A stretch of DNA of 49,462 bases from a virus. The notes below the pieces were generated by a model. The model saw only the letters and a list, made by a program, of their open reading frames with translations. It searched no databases and was not told where the DNA came from. Below, one piece after another: positions 32,602 to 41,500 of this stretch (position 1 is its first letter; each line of letters starts with the position of its first letter). The translations under genes and the position numbers were made by a program. Location: the IMG/VR virus record IMGVR_UViG_3300017762_002752, positions 1 through 49,462 of that record. The stretch is one strand, 5' to 3'.

Positions 32602-33165
32602 TTATTCTCCTTGTATGCGGTCATTGATTACTGACCAATTTATAATCTTCCAAATATTAGCAAGGTACTTTGATTTATCTGCTTGATAATCTAGTGCCCA
32701 TGCATGTTCCCACCAGTCAACTAACAAAGCAATTTTCATTCCACGTTTATAACCGTGATTTTTAATTGTTTTGATTCGTCCTTTTGTATCTAAGTACAAC
32801 CAACCGGAACCTTGAATGCCCATAGCTACTTTTGAAAATTCTTCTTTGAAACTTTCAAAAGAACCAAAGTTGCTATCAATAAGTTCCTGCGATATGCCTG
32901 TAGGTTTATTACCTGCAGAAACAGGTTGTAACTGTGGGAAGAACAAATTATGTAATTTTGCACCGCCATAATTAAAATCATCATCGCCATCCTTATCATT
33001 GTATCTTTTAACATACGCTGATGCAAGTTTGCCGTAGTGATAATCAAGTGTGTCGCTGCTCATTACTTCAAGCTCATTCTTCTCATAGGGCAACTTTTCT
33101 TGCACTAGATTTTCACGAGCTGTATCTGCTTCAATGACTATTTTTCTGTATAACTTTATGGTCAT
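32602..33165 (-). CDS. Iron/manganese superoxide dismutase
   Basis: A 187-residue protein that aligns with SodB/SodA along its length. Metal ligands are His43 (YHYGK), His72 (KLHNLFF), Asp150 and His154 (VDWWEHAW), and the gateway Tyr51 is kept. The second-sphere His next to the YHYGK motif is Leu. The Gln that tunes Fe or Mn use is replaced by a Gly/His pair (Gly68 and His137), a pattern seen in some Fe SODs. Metal choice is therefore open. The N-terminal 25 residues are an extension. ATG 33165 follows a TATAAATA box by 4 nt. It likely protects Fe-S enzymes from superoxide. Confidence 0.92.
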   Translation of the reverse strand: MTIKLYRKIVIEADTARENLVQEKLPYEKNELEVMSSDTLDYHYGKLASAYVKRYNDKDGDDDFNYGGAKLHNLFFPQLQPVSAGNKPTGISQELIDSNFGSFESFKEEFSKVAMGIQGSGWLYLDTKGRIKTIKNHGYKRGMKIALLVDWWEHAWALDYQADKSKYLANIWKIINWSVINDRIQGE

Positions 33166-33169
33166 ACTG

Positions 33170-33177
33170 TATTTATA
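33170..33177 (-). promoter_or_regulatory. Late promoter TATAAATA
   Basis: The minus strand reads TATAAATA, 4 nt, then ATG 33165. It drives the SOD, membrane protein, iscA operon. Confidence 0.72.
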
Positions 33178-33235
33178 CACTTAGGCCCGGCATAAAAAAT
33201 AAAAACCAATCATTACATATAGTCTTTTTGTGTTG

Positions 33236-33243
33236 TATAAATA
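33236..33243 (+). promoter_or_regulatory. Late promoter TATAAATA upstream of iscS
   Basis: An exact TATAAATA just upstream of the sigma70 promoter for iscS and 59 nt from its ATG. With the minus-strand box at 33170 it gives both Fe-S operons late expression. Confidence 0.6.
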
Positions 33244-33250
33244 CAGTTGG

Positions 33251-33279
33251 TTGACAATATTACTAAATTGTTGTACAAT
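33251..33279 (+). promoter_or_regulatory. Sigma70-type early promoter of iscS
   Basis: TTGACA at 33251-33256, a 17-nt spacer, and TACAAT at 33274-33279. The leader is about 18 nt, with no clear Shine-Dalgarno before ATG 33303. Confidence 0.8.
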
Positions 33280-33302
33280 AAACTAAAAAATCATATACAT
33301 TA

Positions 33303-34574
33303 ATGGATCATAAGCAACACAGAGATGTCACAGCGACCATCGATACCCATGCAGAGTCATCGGGTAACAGAATCTATATGGATTATGCTTCTACAACTCC
33401 ATGTGATAAACGTGTAGTCGAAACCATGGTCAAGTACATGACTGATGAAGGTGAATTTGGTAATCCAGCAAGTAGAAGTCATAGTTTTGGATGGAAAGCA
33501 GACGATGCTGTTGATGAGGCTAGAAAAAATGTAGCTGAATTAATTGGTGCAGATCCTAAAGAAATAGTATTTACAAGTGGCGCTACCGAAGCAGATAATT
33601 TAGCAATTAAAGGTATTGCAGATTTTTATCAAAGCAAAGGCAAACACATTATAACAAGCAAGATAGAACATAAAGCAGTACTAGATCCATGTAGAGAATT
33701 AGAACGTGACGGATTTGAAGTTACATACTTAGACCCTAACGAAGATGGCATAGTTACAGCAGACATGGTTATAGACGCTGTTAGAGACGATACTATACTT
33801 GTTAGCATTATGTATATTAATAATGAAATGGGTACTGTCAATGACATAGAAGGCATTGGTAAGTATTGTTTTGAAAACAAAATAATGTTTCATGTTGATG
33901 CTGCACAGGCAACAGGAAAAATAGAGTTTAACTTACAAGAACTTCCTGTACATTTAATGAGTTTATCCGCACACAAAACATATGGTCCAAAAGGTATTGG
34001 TGCTCTGTATGTCAGAAAGAAACCAAGAGTAAGACTTAGAGCTCAAATACACGGTGGCGGACACGAAAGAGGTATGCGTTCAGGCACATTACCTACACAT
34101 CAAATAGTAGGTATGGGCGAAGCATTCAAGTACGCAAGACTTGAAATGGAAAAGAACAAACAGCATATTAAAATGCTACATGATAGACTGTTAAGCAAAC
34201 TTACTACTATTGAAGAATCATACATAAATGGTTCACTAGATCACAAAGTACCAAACATACTTAATATTAGTTTTAATTTTGTTGAAGGCGAGTCTTTGAT
34301 TATGGCATTAGAGAACGTTGCTGTAAGCAGTGGTAGTGCATGTACAAGTGCTAGTTTAGAGCCTAGTTATGTGCTTAGAGCTATAGGCAGAGACGACGAG
34401 TTAGCACACAGTAGCATTAGATTTAGTTTTGGCAGAACAACTACTGTAGAAGAAGTAGATAGTGTTGCAGAGACAATGCTTAATGTAATTGGCAAACTTA
34501 GAATACTATCTCCTCTGTGGGATATGTATTTGGACGGTGTTGACTTTAGTAAGGTTAAATGGAACGCTCACTAA
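33303..34574 (+). CDS. iscS: Cysteine desulfurase IscS
   Basis: A 423-residue PLP enzyme of full IscS length. The PLP Lys225 ([10 protein letters not shown]), His123 and the sulfur-carrying Cys347 in [10 protein letters not shown] are each exactly 19 residues later than in E. coli IscS. This means a 19-residue N-terminal extension and no internal gaps. The C-terminus ([12 protein letters not shown]...WNAH) matches the end that docks IscU. It removes sulfur from cysteine and passes it to IscU. It is followed by iscU 17 bases later and has both early and late promoters upstream. The full-length form suggests a functional enzyme. Confidence 0.96.
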   Translation: MDHKQHRDVTATIDTHAESSGNRIYMDYASTTPCDKRVVETMVKYMTDEGEFGNPASRSHSFGWKADDAVDEARKNVAELIGADPKEIVFTSGATEADNLAIKGIADFYQSKGKHIITSKIEHKAVLDPCRELERDGFEVTYLDPNEDGIVTADMVIDAVRDDTILVSIMYINNEMGTVNDIEGIGKYCFENKIMFHVDAAQATGKIEFNLQELPVHLMSLSAHKTYGPKGIGALYVRKKPRVRLRAQIHGGGHERGMRSGTLPTHQIVGMGEAFKYARLEMEKNKQHIKMLHDRLLSKLTTIEESYINGSLDHKVPNILNISFNFVEGESLIMALENVAVSSGSACTSASLEPSYVLRAIGRDDELAHSSIRFSFGRTTTVEEVDSVAETMLNVIGKLRILSPLWDMYLDGVDFSKVKWNAH

Positions 34575-34577
34575 CGA

Positions 34578-34585
34578 GGTAAATA
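34578..34585 (+). promoter_or_regulatory. Late promoter GGTAAATA before iscU
   Basis: GGTAAATA followed by 6 nt and ATG 34592, lying in the iscS-iscU gap. A GAGG stretch overlaps the start of the box, so iscU may also be translated from the iscS transcript. Confidence 0.5.
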
Positions 34586-34591
34586 ATTATT

Positions 34592-35020
34592 ATGGCATAC
34601 AGTAATAAAGTAGTAGACAGATTTAAAAATGTACTTCATGATCCTGAGGCAAATGGAGTTGGTAGGTTTGATCCTAAAGATCCAAACGTTGCTACTGGAA
34701 TGACTGGCGCACCTGCATGTGGTGATGTAATGAAGTTAGATCTAAAAATTAATCCTGACACCGATGTTATTGAAGATGTAAAATTCAAAACATATGGTTG
34801 TGGTAGTGCTATTGCAAGTTCGCACATGTTTGTCGAAATGCTAACAGGTATAACTACTGAACAAGCACAACAAATCAAAGACAAAGATATAGCAGATGCT
34901 TTAGAACTTCCTGCATTGAAACTACATTGTTCAATCCTAGCAGAAGAATCAATCAAAGAAGCAATAGAGAATTGGGATAATAAAAAATTAAAAAGAAAAC
35001 ACAATAACGGTCCAGAATAA
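34592..35020 (+). CDS. iscU: Fe-S cluster scaffold IscU
   Basis: A 142-residue scaffold protein with all cluster ligands: Cys43 and Asp45 in GAPACGDV, Cys70 in TYGCGSA, His112 and Cys113 in LHCSILAEE. It is IscU type rather than SufU. The chaperone-binding motif LPPVK of E. coli IscU is LPALK here, so recognition by host HscA could be altered. There is a short basic C-terminal tail (KKLKRKHNN). It lies 17 bases after iscS and its stop overlaps the next start. With IscS and the A-type carrier it gives a minimal Fe-S assembly set. Confidence 0.95.
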   Translation: MAYSNKVVDRFKNVLHDPEANGVGRFDPKDPNVATGMTGAPACGDVMKLDLKINPDTDVIEDVKFKTYGCGSAIASSHMFVEMLTGITTEQAQQIKDKDIADALELPALKLHCSILAEESIKEAIENWDNKKLKRKHNNGPE

Positions 35021-35208
35021 TGCCAGTAAAATTTAAACCATCACAAAAAATTAGAAATAAATCCACAGGTAAAACTGAAACTCAACACTTTTACATGAAG
35101 TGTACCTCTACACAAGAGCTAGTAGACTATATAGGTAGCAGTAATGCAAAGCCTAAAACTATAGTAAAAGTAAAAAAAGAACTTACTAGTAGATCTACTA
35201 GAATTTAG
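35020..35208 (+). CDS. Small conserved-looking protein
   Basis: A 62-residue basic protein with the pattern HFYMKCTSTQELVDYI followed by a Lys-rich tail. I recall similar small proteins in marine T4-like phages, without known function. Its ATG overlaps the iscU stop (TAATG), so it is co-translated with the Fe-S genes. Its 3' end overlaps the convergent zinc-ribbon gene by 11 bases. Confidence 0.6.
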   Translation: MPVKFKPSQKIRNKSTGKTETQHFYMKCTSTQELVDYIGSSNAKPKTIVKVKKELTSRSTRI

Positions 35209-35485
35209 ATAAAGGTAAGTCTGTGTTTGCAGGCAAATCCCATACTTGTTTCTGTTCTACACCTTTGCGTTGAGCAAAACGTTTAGCATCACAGTTAGTA
35301 CACACATGGAAGTAGTTGTTGTTCAACCGGCTTGAGTTCATCTTTTTTAGATCCCTGGTAAATACAGTATCACAGTTATCACACTGTAGGTGAACAACAG
35401 TTTTTTCACGAAGATATTCGTGTTTTTTGCCAAGTTTACTCTGCCGTTTATAGTGAGTATGTACTTTTTCAGTTTTAATGAACAT
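35198..35485 (-). CDS. Zinc-ribbon protein
   Basis: A 95-residue protein. Two CxxC pairs, Cys35/Cys38 and Cys62/Cys65, form a probable zinc ribbon, preceded by a Lys/Arg/His-rich N-terminus suited to nucleic-acid binding. ATG 35485 follows an AGTAAATA late box by exactly 5 nt. It is a single-gene minus cassette divergent from the large fibre gene. A role as a small transcription or DNA-binding factor is inference. Confidence 0.7.
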   Translation of the reverse strand: MFIKTEKVHTHYKRQSKLGKKHEYLREKTVVHLQCDNCDTVFTRDLKKMNSSRLNNNYFHVCTNCDAKRFAQRKGVEQKQVWDLPANTDLPLSKF

Positions 35486-35490
35486 GCATG

Positions 35491-35498
35491 TATTTACT
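35491..35498 (-). promoter_or_regulatory. Late promoter AGTAAATA
   Basis: The minus strand reads AGTAAATA, 5 nt, then ATG 35485. Confidence 0.65.
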
Positions 35499-35526
35499 AT
35501 TTTACATTAGGCTTGTAAAATTATTG

Positions 35527-35534
35527 GCTAAATA
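35527..35534 (+). promoter_or_regulatory. Late promoter GCTAAATA
   Basis: GCTAAATA 32 nt before ATG 35567. Unlike most others it leaves a leader of about 27 nt, with a GGAG Shine-Dalgarno at 35554-35557. Confidence 0.6.
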
Positions 35535-35566
35535 CATTAGGAATAAGATACTTGGAGACTTAGTAG

Positions 35567-38500
35567 ATGGCACGTAAGATTGTAGATATAGGCGCAATAG
35601 GTAACGACGGTACCGGCGATAGTATTAGAGATTCGTTTCGTAAGACGAATGATAATTTTAAAGAACTATATAGCTCGCTAGGACTTGGCGAAAAACTTAC
35701 TTTTATTGCACTTGACGATACACCCACTACGTTTTTAGGTCAAGAAGGTGCTGTACTAGCAGTTAATCCAACAACAGACGGATTACAATTTAAGCAGATT
35801 ACAGCAGGTTTAGGTATCACAGTAGATGATACTTCAAATTCAAACCAAATTATTGTTGCGACTGAGTTTAGTGAAATCTCAGGTGACCCTAGCCCACAGC
35901 TAGGTGGTAACTTATCTGTTGCATCAGGTGGTAATACATACCGTATTAAAGATATGAATACTCCTGTTTCAGATGATGAAGCAGCAAACAAAGAATATGT
36001 AGATACAAAGATTTCAAGAGCAGGTGTTGATGCTATTGATCCGTCAACAGGTAATCCAAACGTAGCATTTGGTACAATGACTGGTCCATTAATTTTAAGC
36101 AGAAGCCCAGAACCTTCAGATGACGAGTTATATGACGGCTTGATTGCTGCAACTAAACAATATGTTGATAATGCATCATTTGGTAGTAAGGTAAATCTAT
36201 ATGTTGCTACATCAGGTCAAGACGAAAGAGTAGGTGTAAGTGAAGAACTACAAGGTAGAGCTCTTGCTTATGCTTATAAAACAATTGAAGCAGCATTAAA
36301 ACGTGCTGAAGAAATAGTATTAGAATCATTAGACGATATTGGTCCTTATAAGAAACAACTTACATTTAATAACGGCTCAGGCACTGTAACACTTGCACAA
36401 ATTGATACGTCACCTTCATCAGGTGCAGGATTTGTTGGTAGTGCAAGAATGAGTGTTGATACTATTACTATGAATGCATCAGGTGCAAACTATCAAGCAG
36501 GCGATATTATTACACTGCAAGGTGGTACAGGTTCAAATGCAACTATTGAAGTATTATCAACAGCAACAACACCAGGTGCTATTACAACATTTAAACTTGT
36601 AGCACAAGGTGATTACACAGTTTTACCTGGAACAAGCGGCGTTGTTACAACTTCTGATTCAACATTTGGTATAGGTGCTACATTTGATGTAACATATAAA
36701 GTAAACGGTGTTGATATTAGCAGTGGTGGTAACAGTTACAGTTTAGTATCTGTACGTGTTGTAGGAACAGGAGCAACAGGTTCTTTTGGTACAGCAGTTA
36801 TATCCGGTGGTGTTATTACTGGTATTGATATTGCAGATGCAGGTAGTGGATTTACAACAGTTGGAACTGTTCAAGTTGACTTGCCAAGATTCTTATTAAA
36901 AACAGATGGATATCGTACAGACTACACAGGTGATGTATTAACAGATACTCCGGTAGCATTTAGAACAAGAGATATTAGAGAAGGTTTACACTTACGTGGC
37001 GAAACATCAGGCGCACTTGCGCAGATTCTTGCACACGACGGATCATTAGATAGTAACGGTAACGAGATATTTGATGTAGATATTAAGTATGGAACATTTT
37101 TAATTGATGAACCTATTTCATATGGTGATATTACTAACCAAGTTCAAATTGCAGTCCTTGTTGAAAGTGGAATTTATCAAGAAAACTATCCACTTAAAGT
37201 ACCGCAGAACGTTGCAATCATTGGTGATGAGTTTAGACGTGTTCTTATTAAGCCAAAACCGGGAACTTCTAGTTCTCCTTGGGCATTCCAGAAATTTAGA
37301 AGAGATACAAATATCGATGGGTTGACAACTGCTACGCAATTGTATGGTCATCATTATCTATCAGACTCAACACAACCAGTTTACCCTAAAATTGATAATA
37401 AAGGTGCTTACAGAAAGTCAGCAGCACTTCTCAAACTTAATAAATCATTCATTCAAAACGAAGTTGTTGATTGGATCGATACGCAAATTGCTGGAAACAT
37501 TGCACCATTTACAAACACATATACATATATCAAAACACAATGTAAACGTGATGTAGGATTAATTATTGATGCTATGATATTCGACCTGAAGTACGGCGGA
37601 TATAATAGAACTATTTCCGCAGGTTTAAAATATTATCAGACTGCAAGTGGTCGGAAAGCAATTACTACACAACTTTCACAAACAATTGCAGGACTTGAAA
37701 GAGCGCAGTTAGCAATTGATTATGTTGTACAAAACTTAGCACTTCCAGGAACAGTAACTACAGCACTACAGATTATTGATACATCATTTACAGCAGAAAC
37801 AGGAACACAAGCAGTTGTTGCTGAACTATTTGATGCTATTGAAGATGTAATTGACGGATCAGGTAGTGTTAACTATCCAGAAGAGAACGACAAGTTAGAC
37901 GTATTCTTAATGAATGACGCTAACATTATTAGAGCTGTTACAGGTCAAGGGCATGGCGGCTTTATGATGGTACTTGACCCAGAAGGTCAAATCCTTGCTA
38001 AGTCACCATACTGTCAAGAATCAGCATCATTCTCAAAATCCAAAAACGCACAAACGTTTGCAGGTGGTATGTTTGTTGACGGCTTTGCTGGTAACTTACA
38101 ATTTAGACACGCTTCATCTACATCACCTACAAGAATTGAAGTAACAGGACTAGACAGAACACCACAACTTCCTTGTTCGTTTATTGTTGATGATACAGTA
38201 TTCAGAGTAAACTACGTTAGAGATTTTGTCTTTAACAAGAACGGTTCTTCAGCATCATTTATCTTAGATGAAACTACACCATTTACTAGAACTGCTGGAC
38301 CTGTTACTGCTACAATTACAAATGCTAACCCTGCTGTTATTACTTCATCAGCACACAAATTACAAGAAGGTGCTGTTGTTAGATTTACAACAACAGGTGC
38401 ATTGCCAACTGGATTAGTTGTTGGTACAGATTACTTTGTTTCAGGTGTTAATTTAACAACTAACACATTTCAAGTTAGTACTTCACTAGGTGGTTTATCA

Positions 38501-41500
38501 GTTGCAACAACAAGTGCTGGTAGCGGAACACACTCAATAGAAAGAATTTATGAAGTATTGATGCCTGGTAACAGATCAATGCTATCAAATGACTTTACAC
38601 AGGTTGCTGATATGGGTTACGGCCTACTTGCAACCAACGGTGGTTTAACAGAAGCAGTTTCGATGTTTACATATTACTGTTATGCATCGTACATGTCACT
38701 TAACGGTGCGCAGATTAGATCCGTTGGTGGTTCTTCTGCACATGGTATCTATGCATTGGTTGCAGATGGTTCGGATCCACTTGAGGTTCCAACACCAACT
38801 TCATTATACAATGACCTTGCACAAACAGTTTACAGTTATTTCCCAAGTGCAGGATTTGCAAACACACAAGGTGGACTGTTCCTTTATGTTGACGGATACG
38901 ACTACACGCCACTTAACAACTCAGAACTTGAAGTTGATCATGGTAATGTAATTTATAGATATCCTGTAACATCAGTTTCAACTAATGACTTGCCAGCTGG
39001 TGTTGCTAAACTTAATTTAACAAGTGACTCAACTGGTAACTTCGATGGATTGTTTGCTGTTATTCCAGACAATGCTAAAATGTCGTTGCGTTCTAACTCG
39101 CAGGTTATGTTAACAGGTGAACTTGTTGACGTTGCTACAAGACCATCAACTGGTTTGATACTACAAGAATACACAGATGTTTATCGTGTTCTACAGTTTG
39201 AGTCATCAGCTGATTCAAGAGGTAACTATGAAGTAGAATTTACAGCAGCAGCACCAGGTGTAGGTACATTCCTTGCAACTATTACTGCAACAACAGCAAC
39301 TACTAATGTTGCTACGTTTAGTCAGAATCACGGATTAATTATTGGCGATACTATTGTTCCAAGATCAACTGCAAATGGAATAACTGCAAGTACAACTTAT
39401 CATGTTATTAGTGTTCCAAAATACGATCAAGTAGTTTTAAGTACAAGTGCTGGAGGCGCGGCACTAGTACTAACGACCGGTACACCAACTATTAAATGTG
39501 TTGTACCACATAAACAATTATTCAACTATAGATTGAGCTTTACTTCAACAGGTACATTACCAGCAGGAATTACATCAGGTGAAACTTATTGGGTTAGAGA
39601 AGAAAACTTAACCGCAACAAACTTTGAACTTTCAAGTGCTATTAATGGTTCGACACCTGTAACTACAACAGATACAGGTACAGGTACACATTCAGCTATT
39701 ATTGAAGGCTTAACTGTTACAACGCTTAGAGAGAACTACAACTATATTGACTTAACACTGTACAAGCCAGGCGAAGCAAAAGCAGGTACAACAGAAACTT
39801 GTACAATATCTGTTGCATCTCCGGCTGTTATTACAAAAACAACGCATAACTTTACACAAGGTGATCCAATTGTTTTCACAACAACTGGTTCATTACCAAC
39901 AGGAATTAACACAAGTACACATTACTTTGTACACACAGTTCTTGATGCAAACACATTTACAATAAGTGTAGCATATCCAACACTGTCAGGCGCAGTACAA
40001 GTTGATACAACAGGTGTTCAAAGTGGAACACATTCGTACTATACACCAACAGGTGCTGTAGGCGATAGTTCATTTGCTATTGTTGCTGTTGCTCCTCAGG
40101 AAAGATCAAGGGTACAAGGAAGTACATTTAACTTCAACGGTGAAGTTTATGTAATTGACTTGTTTGAAGATGAAACCGTAGTTGGTAATCCTTGGGCAAG
40201 GATTACTCTTGATAGGCCATTAGTAGATAGTCTTACACAGTATGAAGCATCATATACAGTTAAATCTGCTGTAGCAAGAGGAACAGATGGTGCTAATGGT
40301 AAACTAACAATTAGAATTTCATTGACTCGTGTTACATCTCATGACTTACTTGAGATTGGTACAGGATCATATGCTGATACCAACTACCCAACAGAGATTT
40401 ATGGACCATCAGTTAATGCGTTCAACCCTGATACAGAAACAGATGAACGAAACGTTGGACGTGTGTTCTATGTAACCACAGACCAATTTGGTAACTTCAA
40501 CGTTGGACCGTTCTTTAGAGTTGACCAAGGTACAGGACAGGTTACGTTCTCAGCAGCTATTGCATTGAGTAACTTGGACGGTATTGGATTTAAACGTGGT
40601 GTTCCTGTTTCAGAATTTAGTACAGACTCTGGTATGACTGATAACGCTGTTGATACAGTACCAACAGAAAACGCAACCAGACTTTACATTGAAAGACGTC
40701 TTGGTACCACACACGGTGGTGCTCCAGTAACATCAGCAAACTTAATTCCACCAATCAGTGGTGGCTTTATGGCGCTGGACGGTTCACTGGCTATGAAAGG
40801 CCCAATTGATCAAGGTGGATTTAAACTGATCAATGTTGGTGATCCAACACAGCCACAAGACGTAGTTAACTTAAGAAACTTAACATTTGGTAACTTACAA
40901 GAATTTACACTAAGCAATCTTGAAGCAAATGATATACTTGTATTCACAGGTAATAACAACGATGCTATTAATGCATCTGTTGTAGGTGATATTGCTTTAG
41001 GTATTGATTCAACTGCAAATACAATTGACGCACAGATTCAACCAGGCGTAATTGATAACGCTGATGTTAATGCTAGTGCTGCAATAGAACAAAGCAAGTT
41101 GAACATGTCAGATGCTCAAGTACGTGCAAATGATACCGGTATTACACAAGCTGACAAAGGTATTGCAGCATTTGATAATACATTCTTTACTGTTACAAAC
41201 GGTTGGGTAACACTTACTGATGGCACAATTACAAAAGCAAAACTAGAAAACGTTACTGGTAAGAGTGTATTAGGTAATAACTTACTAAGTGCTAGTGCTC
41301 CTGCAGATATATTAATGACAACTGTTGTTGATCAAGGTGGCTCTGTTAAGAAAACACAATTTAGTACAACTGGTTTCTTAAGAAGAACCAGTAGTTCAAG
41401 TAATACAGCTGATGTTGATTACGGTATTATCGAAGCAACCGCTAACGCAACTGCAAGTCAACTTGTTCAAAGAGATAGTAACGCAGATGCCAGTGCAAGA

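Noticed and set aside
32602-33165. Apparent loss of the first SOD metal ligand
   Set aside because: Realignment places the ligand at the His of YHYGK (His43), which is present; only a second-sphere His is changed.
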